A stretch of DNA of 50,579 nt from an uncultured Clostridium sp. GTDB taxonomy: Bacteria > Cyanobacteriota > Vampirovibrionia > Gastranaerophilales > Gastranaerophilaceae. The stretch spans positions 1 to 50,579 of the forward strand of contig CAUDIU010000001.1 of assembly GCA_958449715.1 (NCBI GenBank), read 5' to 3'. The notes below the pieces were generated by a model, which saw nothing but the letters and a program-made list of their open reading frames with translations, did not search any database and was not told the DNA's origin. Of the stretch, positions 8,826 through 16,946 are shown in pieces; position 1 is the first letter of the stretch; the number at the start of each line of letters is the position of its first letter. A program made the translations under genes and the position numbers.

Positions 8826-9824
8826 ATGAAAAAAGAACTTGAAAAATACGGTCTGCTGACTGAAGAAATATCTGATGAAGATGTAAATTTTCATGAACTT
8901 GAAATTCCGGAAGAAGAAGATGTTTTAGAAACAGTAGAAGACCCGAAAGTTCAAGAGAATTTATCTTCAGTAAATTCTGATGACAGCGTTAGAATATATT
9001 TACAACAAATAGGGAAAATACCTCTATTATCAAGTGAACAAGAATTAGATCTTGCAAAAAAAATATATGAAGACCACGATGATTTCTCTAAAAATTTATT
9101 AGTTAATGCAAACTTAAGATTAGTAGTAAGTATTGCAAAAAAATACATCGGCCGCGGACTTTCTTTTCTTGACTTAATCCAAGAAGGAAATATGGGGCTA
9201 ATGAAAGCTGCAGGAAGATTTGATTACACAAAAGGTTACAAATTTTCAACATATGCAACTTGGTGGATTCAACAATCTATCACTAGAGCAATAGCTGATA
9301 AAGCAAGAATTATCCGCTTGCCAATCCATATGATTGAATCATTGGGAAAAATCAGACGTGCAACTATCGATTTGACAACAGAATTAGGTCATACACCTAC
9401 TAAACAAGAAATTGCATACCGTTTAGGTGTTCCTGTAAATAAATTAACTCAAATAATAAAATCTGCTCAATCTACAATTAGTATGGAAACTCCTGCTAAT
9501 TCATCTGAAGATTCTTCTAAAATTGCAGACTTTATTGTCGATGAAGATTCTATAACACCTGACAGCAGAGTATCTCAAGAAAATTTATTCGAAGATATCA
9601 GAAAAATGCTGAATCAGTTAAGTCCAAAAGAAAGAGATGTCCTAATTCTTCGCTACGGACTTGACAACAACGGAAATAAAAAGACTCTTGATGAAATAGG
9701 CTCTCAATATGGTGTATCAAGAGAACGCATAAGACAGATTGAAAACAGAGCAATAGCAAAACTAAAAAAACTTTGTAAAAATAAAAAATTAGCAGTAGGC
9801 TTAAAAAATTATTTTGGAGAATAA
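8826..9824 (+). CDS. rpoD: Primary sigma-70 factor RpoD (short form)
   Basis: 332 residues from the ATG at 8826. An in-frame ATG at 8808 is rejected because the AGGAGAG ribosome site (8815-8821) lies inside that extension. Regions seen in order: 1.2 (DDSVRIYLQQIGKIPLLS), 2.1-2.4 (LIQEGNMGLMKAAGRFDY, STYATWWIQQSITRAIADKA), region 3, and 4.2 helix-turn-helix (SRERIRQIENRAIAKLKK). Region 1.1 and the long proteobacterial insert are absent, as is usual for cyanobacterial-type primary sigmas. It directs core polymerase to -35/-10 promoters such as the TTG-N17-TATAAT-like sites noted in this window. A perfect hairpin terminator follows at once. Confidence 0.93.
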   Translation: MKKELEKYGLLTEEISDEDVNFHELEIPEEEDVLETVEDPKVQENLSSVNSDDSVRIYLQQIGKIPLLSSEQELDLAKKIYEDHDDFSKNLLVNANLRLVVSIAKKYIGRGLSFLDLIQEGNMGLMKAAGRFDYTKGYKFSTYATWWIQQSITRAIADKARIIRLPIHMIESLGKIRRATIDLTTELGHTPTKQEIAYRLGVPVNKLTQIIKSAQSTISMETPANSSEDSSKIADFIVDEDSITPDSRVSQENLFEDIRKMLNQLSPKERDVLILRYGLDNNGNKKTLDEIGSQYGVSRERIRQIENRAIAKLKKLCKNKKLAVGLKNYFGE

Positions 9825-9852
9825 AAAAGGAGATTTTAAAATCTCCTTTTTT
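9823..9852. terminator. Bidirectional terminator between rpoD and prepilin 1
   Basis: A perfect palindrome (GGAGATTTTAAAATCTCC, 9829-9846) is flanked by six A on one side and six T on the other. It can end rpoD rightwards and the convergent prepilin gene leftwards. It overlaps both stop codons. Confidence 0.9.
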
Positions 9853-10587
9853 AATATGTCATTTCCCAATTGTCATTTAATAATTTACCAAAACAGCCAT
9901 GAATATTTACACCACCGCCAGCCATACAATATCTATTAAATTTTTCTTCTCTTAACTCTTTGGATAAAGGCACATTAGCATATCCTGTTACGTTATCATC
10001 TTCATCATTTTGACTATTCAAATCATCTAAGACCCCATTATTATATAAAAACATAACAAACATATCTCTTCCAATAATATTAGGGCCTTTAGCACCATTG
10101 GTATCAACCCATATTTCCATAATTAACCCTGATTTTGCATTATAATAAGTTGCAATAGAAGCACCACTAGCCAATACAAAATGACGTTTGCCGTACCAAA
10201 AAGTCACCTTATCTCCAGAAATTTTCTTATAATTCTCTTTTTCAGGGAAACACATTGATGCATCTGTACCACAATCTTTCACAATCTTGAAATAAGTCTT
10301 AACAAAATTTCCAGCAGCATCATCACTATTAAGACCTGCCTCAGATAAATTAATAGCATTTTTATCAGTCATTAATTGGACAGCTGCTTGTTGAAACTCA
10401 TTATAAACTTTATGTAGCTGAATGACATAAGACTTTCTTTGATAATTTTGCATCAAAGTAGGTACTGTCATTGCAGATACTACACCAATAATTCCTAAAG
10501 TTACTAAAACTTCGGCAAGGGTAAATCCCTTGTAGGAGCCTAAATTATGCCCCCCCCCCGATTTACATTATTTAACAATCCAAACAT
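9851..10587 (-). CDS. Type IV prepilin-like protein 1, frame broken at a G10 tract
   Basis: A prepilin with signal GFTLAEVLVTLGIIGVV and a following MTVPTLMQNYQRK helix, then a pseudopilin-like body including DTNGAKGPNIIGRDMF and ending NDNWEMTY. AAAGGAG precedes the ATG at 10587, which reads MFGLLNNVNR and then enters ten G (10550-10559 on the other strand). With ten G the frame ends after 15 codons at a TAG. Eleven or eight G would join it to the pilin body, giving about 245 residues with 11 G. No ATG/GTG/TTG ahead of the prepilin cleavage site exists in the pilin frame after the nearest upstream stop. The gene is either phase OFF, read by slippage, or a homopolymer sequencing error. Prepilin 2 is a close paralogue. 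Confidence 0.85.
10550..10559 (-). repeat. G10 homopolymer tract in prepilin 1 leader
   Basis: Ten consecutive C on the plus strand (G in the mRNA), between the start codon and the GFTLAE cleavage signal. I noticed runs of this length only in the three prepilin leaders of this AT-rich window. The tract length sets whether the ATG is in frame with the pilin; ten is out of frame by one. Confidence 0.97.
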
Positions 10588-10626
10588 AAATGCTCCTTTC
10601 ATATTTATATAGTAATTATAACAAAT

Positions 10627-10653
10627 ATGCCCGAACTTTTCAAGTTCGGGCAT
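10627..10653 (-). terminator. Terminator-like hairpin after rpsA
   Basis: ATGCCCGAACTT and AAGTTCGGGCAT form a strong 12 bp inverted repeat around a 3-base loop, 18 bp beyond the rpsA stop. The T-run after it on the minus strand is weak. It also sits just upstream of the prepilin 1 start and would insulate that gene from rpsA. Confidence 0.75.
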
Positions 10654-10670
10654 ATTTTATAAAAAATCAA

Positions 10671-11747
10671 TTATTCAGCATCTTTATTAATATCTTTAAT
10701 ACTCAATGCAATTCTATGTTCTTGTGGAGTGAATTTTTTAATAAGAACTTCTACACTGTCACCAACTTTAAATGTATTGAATGGGTTTACATTTTCTTCA
10801 GCCATTTCTGAAACTGGCAATAATGCTTCTACTCCAGGGAAAATGTTAATAAATGCACCAAAACCAGTTACTTTATTAACAGTACCTGTAATTACTTGTC
10901 CTTCTTCAAATTGACCTTCAATTTGTTGCCATGGATCTTCGCCCATTCTTTTTAAAGACAATGAAATTCTTTTTAATTCATTATCAATTTTGATAATTTT
11001 AACTTCAATAGTTTCACCTAAAGAAATTACATCTGAAGGATGTTTAATTCTTGACCAAGAAATTTCAGAAATTGGAAGAAGACCATCGATACCGTTAATA
11101 TCAACAAAAGCACCGAAATCAGCAATTCTTACAACTTCACCTTTTACAACTTGATCTTCTTGAAGTTCTGATAAAATATTATCTACAACTTGATCACGTT
11201 GTTCTGCAACAGCTTGTCTTTGAGATAAGATAAGTTTGTTTTTCTTAGGATCTGCTTCTAGAACTTTAACTTCAATTTTTGTATCAATTAAACCGTCAAA
11301 AGGAGTTCCTGTTCTTAATTGAGAAGATGGGATAAATCCTTTTAAATCTGCAACGTCAACTAATACGCCACCTTTAACGATTGAAACAACTTTAGCTAAA
11401 ATTGTATCACCTTGAACTTTTGCATCGTTTAATTGAGCCCAAGCTTGAGCGAATGCTAAACGTTTCAATGATAAAAGCATTCCTTCTTCATCATTTTCTT
11501 CTTTTAATACATAAAATTCTTTTTCTTCACCAATTTCTAAATTATCAATACCTTCAGAAGCAGGGATTTCTTTAACAGGTAAAAATGCTTCAGTTTTAGC
11601 ACCTTTAACGCTGATTAAATATCCATCACTTTCTTTTTTTACAACAGTACCTTCTACAATATCAGCTACTGAGTAAGATTTAGCGAAAGATTCTTCTAAT
11701 AATCTTTCGAATTCATCTAAATTTGTTTTTTCTAATGTTGTTGTCAT
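10671..11747 (-). CDS. rpsA: Ribosomal protein S1, four S1 domains
   Basis: 358 residues with four OB-fold S1 repeats at about 27-96, 111-178, 198-267 and 282-352. The latter two carry the clear signatures RIADFGAFVDINGIDGLLP and KVTGFGAFINIFPGVEALLP. S1 binds mRNA leaders on the 30S subunit. E. coli S1 has six repeats; shorter forms like this occur in Cyanobacteria and Firmicutes. It begins 5 bp after ispH, so the two genes form one operon. A strong hairpin follows the stop. Confidence 0.92.
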   Translation of the reverse strand: MTTTLEKTNLDEFERLLEESFAKSYSVADIVEGTVVKKESDGYLISVKGAKTEAFLPVKEIPASEGIDNLEIGEEKEFYVLKEENDEEGMLLSLKRLAFAQAWAQLNDAKVQGDTILAKVVSIVKGGVLVDVADLKGFIPSSQLRTGTPFDGLIDTKIEVKVLEADPKKNKLILSQRQAVAEQRDQVVDNILSELQEDQVVKGEVVRIADFGAFVDINGIDGLLPISEISWSRIKHPSDVISLGETIEVKIIKIDNELKRISLSLKRMGEDPWQQIEGQFEEGQVITGTVNKVTGFGAFINIFPGVEALLPVSEMAEENVNPFNTFKVGDSVEVLIKKFTPQEHRIALSIKDINKDAE

Positions 11748-11752
11748 GTTTT

Positions 11753-12631
11753 TTATATTTCCTTTCTAAGTTTTTCAATTACATTTTCAATGATGTTCTG
11801 AGGAGTAGATGCTCCTGCAGTAACTGAAATATGATTTGCACTTAAAATCAAATCTTTATAATTATCAAGTTCATCATCTTTTTCAATATGGATAGTTTTA
11901 GTTATATCTTTCAAAATCTCAGCCAAATGAGTTGTATTAGCACTTTTTTTAGAACCCACAACTATAACTAAATCACTTTCATCTGCTAATTCTCTAGCCT
12001 CTTTTTGACGCATAGATGTACTTTGGCAAATAGTATTTGCAATATGAATTTCTTTGGCTATTGATGTCAAATATTCAACAATTGAATTTAAAGTTACAAG
12101 TCTTTGAGTTGTCTGAACAACAACCCCTACTCTTTTATGACTTTTAATTCTTGCTTCAAACTCTTTTAATTGTTCCACAGATGCTGCAACTACAACATTA
12201 TCACTCCACAATTCGGCATTTGCTCTTATTGCAATAACTTCAGGGTGCTCTGATTTCCCGACAATAACTACAAAATACCCATCTTTTGCAAGTTCTACAG
12301 CTTTTTGTTGAACTTTTTTAACATCAGGACAAGTCAAATCAACAGGTTCAAATCCTGCTTGTTTAATCTTTTCAATCACTTGAGGGCTCTCACCATGACT
12401 TCTGATTACACAAATTCCCTCACCTTTTTCAGGAATTTCATTCAAAGTCTTAATTCCCAAACTTTCAAGCTCATGAATAACTTGAGTATTGTGGATAAGT
12501 TCCCCTAATACAAAAACTTTTTTATCAGGATTTTCATTTTTTAATTTTTTAACAGTTTCAACGGCTCTTTTTACACCGTAACAAAAACCTGCATATTTGG
12601 CTAATTTAATATCTTTTTTATTTTCAGGCAA
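11753..12631 (-). CDS. ispH: 4-hydroxy-3-methylbut-2-enyl diphosphate reductase IspH
   Basis: 292 residues. It performs the last step of the MEP isoprenoid pathway, making IPP and DMAPP with an iron-sulfur cluster. The three cluster cysteines are seen in AGFCYGVKRAV (C17), LTCPDVKKVQ and NTICQSTSMRQ. HNTQVI and the SHGE and SEHPEV motifs also match the family. The start is a TTG at 12631, because an in-frame stop lies seven codons upstream with no ATG between. It is tightly followed by rpsA. In many Clostridia IspH is fused or adjacent to an S1 protein, so this linkage looks ancient. Confidence 0.95.
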   Translation of the reverse strand: MPENKKDIKLAKYAGFCYGVKRAVETVKKLKNENPDKKVFVLGELIHNTQVIHELESLGIKTLNEIPEKGEGICVIRSHGESPQVIEKIKQAGFEPVDLTCPDVKKVQQKAVELAKDGYFVVIVGKSEHPEVIAIRANAELWSDNVVVAASVEQLKEFEARIKSHKRVGVVVQTTQRLVTLNSIVEYLTSIAKEIHIANTICQSTSMRQKEARELADESDLVIVVGSKKSANTTHLAEILKDITKTIHIEKDDELDNYKDLILSANHISVTAGASTPQNIIENVIEKLRKEI

Positions 12632-12716
12632 TGTATAATTGTCTTCTTTCTATAGAACTCGCGCTTTTTAAACGCTGTACAAATATTAAAATATAAACAA
12701 TATAAAAAATCAACAG

Positions 12717-12747
12717 AAAAAAGCCTCTTTTTACAAAGAGACTTTTT
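12717..12747 (-). terminator. Rho-independent terminator of the 12772-15417 gene
   Basis: GTCTCTTT and AAAGAGGC (one G-T pair) form a stem, followed on the minus strand by a run of six T. It lies 25-55 bp beyond the stop of the large uncharacterised gene. Confidence 0.85.
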
Positions 12748-12771
12748 CTTAACCACTACAAATTTCGTACC

Positions 12772-15417
12772 TTAAAATACTAAATTACCATTTTTATCTT
12801 TTCTAAATAATTCTTTTGAATCAAATCCATAAGGATTTGTATTATATGAAATATTACTTGGTTTGTCTTGGTTTTTGTAATCAATATCATGTTTTTTAGC
12901 AATATTTTGATATCCAATATCAGACACTGCTAGAAATTTAACAACATTAGCAATTTTGTTATTTACATCGTTAGGCAATCCCATAGATAATAAAGCATCA
13001 GCTCTATCTTTATCTTTTACGATTGCACTAAATAAATTAGAATCAGTTCTTGCAATCATTACGTAAATAGTTTTCTTTTGTGCACCATTAGGAATAGATG
13101 ATAATAATTTAATCTTTTGTTCTAATGGCAATTTTTTGAAATAGTTTGTAAAATATTCTTTTTTCTCAGCAGAAGAAAGATTATTATATTCACTTGGTGT
13201 TAAAGAAGCACCACTTGCAATTTTTGATTTTAAACTTGCATTTGAATCAGAATCAGTTGTTATAATATTTAATGAAGACTGACTATTTCTTATAGATGTT
13301 TCAACAATAACTCTAGGAAGTTCAGCTTCTTGAATATAGCTAGGAGCATTTTCAAGACTTGTAACCGCTTTTTCAATAGCTTTTTCATTCCCAGATGTAT
13401 ATACAACATCTAAAGCTTGTGATTGAACTGTAGGATCATAATTTTTAATATTTCCTGCAGTATGTTCTTGAACTTCAGAATATTTAGATTGCATCATACT
13501 TTTGTGCATATCTAATTGATTATCTTTATGACAATCTTGAATTTGATCAGACAATAAATTCAAAGCCTTTATTGCTTCACCTTTTTCCATTAAGGTCTCT
13601 GCATTATTTTTTAAAGTATTTAAACCTTCTGTTTGATTTTGTGCATAAAATCTTGTAACAGTTTTTGCATCAATTGCAGCTTGAGTTGCTTCTTTGTTAC
13701 CTTCTGTATACATCTTCAAAACGGTATTTTGCAATTCAGCTTGAGATTTATCTGCATTAGCAGCTACATAATTTAAAGTTTCTTGAGTTGCACCATTTCT
13801 GACATTGGTATATATAATTTCTGCATTTTCAATATCTTTGACCTTTGTACCTCTATCGTACATTGCATTATCGACTTTTGCGAATTTTGAGCCGACATAA
13901 GATATTTCAAGAGCTTGTTCATCAGAAGAACGGCCAACTAAAGCTATTCCGCCAGCTTCAGCAATAGCTTCATTCTCATTATTTCCAATATTTTTATGTA
14001 ATTCAACAGCTTCTTCAACTGATAAATCTTTTGTTGATTTAGTTTTCAATGATATTTCTGTTGCTGATGCGTTTTTATCAACAGAAATATAACGAACTCT
14101 ATCTACCAATCTAGCTTTTTTAGCTAAATCGCTTGCAAGAGCTCTATCACCTTTTTTATACGCATCTGATGCAGAAGCCATTAAATTATCATACAAAACT
14201 TTTTTATCATTTCCTGCTTCTTGTTTCAAAATACCATATAAAATTTCAACTTTTTCATTTGGAAATGCATCATTATACTTTTCCGCGAACTCTGTACTTT
14301 GAATTTTAGAATACAATGAAGGAGGTTCTTGTAATTTTTGATTTTCTTCATTTGCAAGATTATTTAATTGAGAATCTGTTTCAAAATAATCTTTAGTTTC
14401 TGATAAATATTTATATTGATATTTTTCATATTTAGATAAATTTTGACCTTGCTTAATTTTATTATCTAAATAATCAAACTGAATTTGTTCAAGATTTAAT
14501 TTTTCTTCACGCAAAACTTGAGAAACATCACCTGGACAAACAGATCTTTCTATACCTTTTTGTTTATAATAGTTATTTACAGATTCTGCAAGCAAATTAT
14601 TTCTATTCCAAAAATCTCTTTCAGATTTTGTAAATTCAGGTTTTCTACCTTTTCCTTCTGCCAATTTCTTTTCTGTATCTAAATAACTATATACATATTC
14701 TTCTTTTTCTACTTGAGATAATTTTTGAAAATCTTCAAGAGACATTTCATTCATATTGGCAGCTTGGATTCTTGTCATAGTAGAATCTGCAATTGAGCTT
14801 TTACCATAATTTGTAAGTAATTTTGCTAAACCATTTTTATCATTTTTTACAGCTTCCAAACTTGATTTAAATAAATTTTGACGTTCTTCTTCTGTTAAAT
14901 TATTCCAATCTTCTTCTGTTTTTGGATTAGCAGAATCAGAATATAAAAATTTATTCTTAGCTAATTCTAATGCAATAACATTAGCTTTTTTTTCTGAAGA
15001 TAATTTTATAAATTCCCCTTTATCGAAAGGTTTTTGAGTGTCTGATAATTCAGATGTCTCTTGAGAATTTGAATTTTCATTTGATTCAGACTTAATATTA
15101 TTGTCAGATTCTAAATCTTTATTATGAATATTAGCTTCTGAATTTTCTTTTAAATTATTCGCTTCAATTTCTTTATTAACTAATACTTGTAATTTATCTA
15201 ATGGTAAAGATGTAGCATCTGGATATTTTAAAAGAATCGCATTTAAAACATCTTTAGTAATACCAAGTTTTTTTAGTAATTCTTCCTCTGTATATTTTTG
15301 AACTAAAGGAATAGTTTGAGAAGCATTTTTGGCAGATGCAGTATCGTTGGTTACTGTATTATTCTCAATTCCATTATTATTTATTTTAAAAGATATATTA
15401 TTATCTATACCTGACAT
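12772..15417 (-). CDS. Large uncharacterised helical protein, 881 residues
   Basis: Not recognised. The protein is acidic and rich in Asn, Lys, Ser and Glu, has no signal peptide or membrane helix, and is predicted mostly α-helical. The N-terminus (NNISFKINNNG) resembles the short SFKG-like motif of other uncharacterised proteins here. Residues about 100-130 are a Ser/Asn/Glu linker. The middle part, around GGIALVGRSSDEQALEISY through the ALNLLSDQIQDCHKD region, has a rhythm like HEAT or armadillo repeats. AGAGAGAG precedes the ATG. Its own terminator follows, and another uncharacterised gene lies upstream. It could be a scaffold or an effector; I assign no function. Confidence 0.7.
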   Translation of the reverse strand: MSGIDNNISFKINNNGIENNTVTNDTASAKNASQTIPLVQKYTEEELLKKLGITKDVLNAILLKYPDATSLPLDKLQVLVNKEIEANNLKENSEANIHNKDLESDNNIKSESNENSNSQETSELSDTQKPFDKGEFIKLSSEKKANVIALELAKNKFLYSDSANPKTEEDWNNLTEEERQNLFKSSLEAVKNDKNGLAKLLTNYGKSSIADSTMTRIQAANMNEMSLEDFQKLSQVEKEEYVYSYLDTEKKLAEGKGRKPEFTKSERDFWNRNNLLAESVNNYYKQKGIERSVCPGDVSQVLREEKLNLEQIQFDYLDNKIKQGQNLSKYEKYQYKYLSETKDYFETDSQLNNLANEENQKLQEPPSLYSKIQSTEFAEKYNDAFPNEKVEILYGILKQEAGNDKKVLYDNLMASASDAYKKGDRALASDLAKKARLVDRVRYISVDKNASATEISLKTKSTKDLSVEEAVELHKNIGNNENEAIAEAGGIALVGRSSDEQALEISYVGSKFAKVDNAMYDRGTKVKDIENAEIIYTNVRNGATQETLNYVAANADKSQAELQNTVLKMYTEGNKEATQAAIDAKTVTRFYAQNQTEGLNTLKNNAETLMEKGEAIKALNLLSDQIQDCHKDNQLDMHKSMMQSKYSEVQEHTAGNIKNYDPTVQSQALDVVYTSGNEKAIEKAVTSLENAPSYIQEAELPRVIVETSIRNSQSSLNIITTDSDSNASLKSKIASGASLTPSEYNNLSSAEKKEYFTNYFKKLPLEQKIKLLSSIPNGAQKKTIYVMIARTDSNLFSAIVKDKDRADALLSMGLPNDVNNKIANVVKFLAVSDIGYQNIAKKHDIDYKNQDKPSNISYNTNPYGFDSKELFRKDKNGNLVF

Positions 15418-15454
15418 ATGCTCTCTCTTGATTTTTTACATCATACATTTATAA

Positions 15455-15496
15455 AAACATGCCAAAAGCATGTATTTCAGCATGTTTTGACATGTT
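15455..15496 (-). terminator. Terminator-like imperfect hairpin after the 15516-16658 gene
   Basis: An imperfect 40-base palindrome built on ACATG and CATGT arms with central CAAAA/TTTTG, followed on the minus strand by TTTTTAT. It starts about 20 bp beyond the stop of the upstream gene. Confidence 0.65.
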
Positions 15497-15515
15497 TACA
15501 ATTATTTACAATTAA

Positions 15516-16658
15516 TTATTCAAAATCTTCGTATTCATCTTCACCATCTAATGGCATAACAACACCACTATGGCAAATATATTCTCTTTCTACTGATTCA
15601 CAATTAAATACCATACCACTTGTTAGTGGGCTATTATAAGCATTTACTAAGAAAATAGCTAAATCTTTATCTGATAAATAATATTTTTTCATATTATTAT
15701 CATAAAGTTCAGTGATTCCATACTCTAACTTCACAGGAGAACTATCTCCACTATTAAATATTCCAGTAGCTATAATATTTTTACCAACAGCTAATTCTGG
15801 TGATCCATCTTTTTTTAGAGTTATTAAATCTACCTCATCACTATTAGGCATAGAATAATAAGTTAATATATATTGTCCGTTAGCTCCTTCTATATCATCA
15901 GAACCTACACGTTTATAATTATTACGTACAATAGGGGCAGCATCTTTTATTTTATTTTTTGGTGCAACATTTTGCAAATTCAAATCAGATGACGGTCTTA
16001 TCTTTCTCGCTATTACATTTGGTTTTACTTCAGAGTTATTACCATTTAATTTAATTTGAGATTTTATATAATCACAAATTGGTTTATCAGTAATATAAGT
16101 TTTATTTCCGTATGTATTTTTACCCATACGAGTATCATATGCCTCAATTTCATCTAACGAAAAATTATTGCTTTCTGAACCATCTTCAGAAACAATTCCA
16201 AATTTATAAGTATTAAATTTATTTACCGTATAAAGTCGACCTTTAGAAGACACACCATTACGTTCTTTATAAAGAATTTGTATACTTTCAAAATTTGAAT
16301 CATCATTGTCATTACTTACAAAATTTACATCATAAGTTGCAGTATAAGGAACTCCACCTGCAGATTTTCTATTTAATACAAAAGATTTTGTTTTTATAAC
16401 ATTTCCTTCATTTATCAAATTATTTTCTGGAGCCACCACTTCAATTTTTTCAGAATTGACATCATATAAATTAGAATTAGCTGAAGACTTAGCCATAGGA
16501 CTCATAGCTAAAACTGTAGCTGCAAGAGGTACTGCTAATTTATGTGAAACTTGACTTATTGGTTGAGATGCATTTGGATTCTTTTTCTTTTTACCTTCAA
16601 AATTTAATTGATTTAAATTACTTACTAAAGTTGCAGATGTCACAGGTCTGATTGTCAT
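15516..16658 (-). CDS. Uncharacterised protein with N-terminal NFEGKKKK motif
   Basis: 380 residues, function not recognised. The N-terminus contains QLNFEGKKKKNPN, similar to the SFKG-type tags of the proteins at 24273 and 41162. It is followed by a short hydrophobic stretch (LAVPLAATVLAMSPMAKSSA, about 42-61) that could be a weak membrane or signal segment. The rest is predicted β-rich (TATYDVNFVSND, NGQYILTYYSMP, SPVKLEYGITELYD), suggesting an exported or surface domain, and the tail is acidic. TGGAGT precedes the ATG. It has its own terminator and does not seem to share a transcript with the gene downstream. Confidence 0.68.
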   Translation of the reverse strand: MTIRPVTSATLVSNLNQLNFEGKKKKNPNASQPISQVSHKLAVPLAATVLAMSPMAKSSANSNLYDVNSEKIEVVAPENNLINEGNVIKTKSFVLNRKSAGGVPYTATYDVNFVSNDNDDSNFESIQILYKERNGVSSKGRLYTVNKFNTYKFGIVSEDGSESNNFSLDEIEAYDTRMGKNTYGNKTYITDKPICDYIKSQIKLNGNNSEVKPNVIARKIRPSSDLNLQNVAPKNKIKDAAPIVRNNYKRVGSDDIEGANGQYILTYYSMPNSDEVDLITLKKDGSPELAVGKNIIATGIFNSGDSSPVKLEYGITELYDNNMKKYYLSDKDLAIFLVNAYNSPLTSGMVFNCESVEREYICHSGVVMPLDGEDEYEDFE

Positions 16659-16690
16659 AGTCTATACTCCATTTTCTTTACGCAGTTTTT

Positions 16691-16711
16691 ACTTGCTTAT
16701 ATAAAGCAAGT
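16691..16711. promoter_or_regulatory. Hairpin in the region upstream of the 16658 gene
   Basis: ACTTGCTT and AAGCAAGT form a perfect 8 bp inverted repeat with a 5-base loop. It lies 33 bp upstream of the minus-strand start codon at 16658, so it would be in the 5' leader or act as a palindromic operator. Confidence 0.5.
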
Positions 16712-16834
16712 AAAAAAATTTTTTGCTAACAATTTATTCATTAATTCCCTTACAAGCCTATTATATCAATTCATATCAGGTTTTGTAAAATAGTATATAC
16801 GATATTAATATTTCTTTACACTTGCACCGTTTCT

Positions 16835-16863
16835 TTGTTTGTTGTACTTTACATGTGTAAAAT
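16835..16863 (+). promoter_or_regulatory. Putative fba promoter with overlapping palindrome
   Basis: TTGTTT (16835-16840), a 17 bp spacer and TAAAAT (16858-16863) match a sigma-70 promoter. An inverted repeat TTTACATGTGTAAA (16848-16861) covers the spacer and most of the -10, as an operator would. The leader to the fba ATG would be about 77 nt. Confidence 0.55.
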
Positions 16864-16903
16864 AAATGTACCCAAATAAGGGTTTTTCCTAAAATAAAAA
16901 AAT

Positions 16904-16917
16904 CTGACAAGTGTCAG
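16904..16917 (+). promoter_or_regulatory. Small stem in the fba leader
   Basis: CTGACA and TGTCAG form a perfect 6 bp inverted repeat with a 2-base centre, 30 bp before the fba start codon. It could be a leader hairpin or an operator half-site pair. Confidence 0.35.
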
Positions 16918-16946
16918 CTAGAAAAATAAAAAGAAGGAGAACTCAA

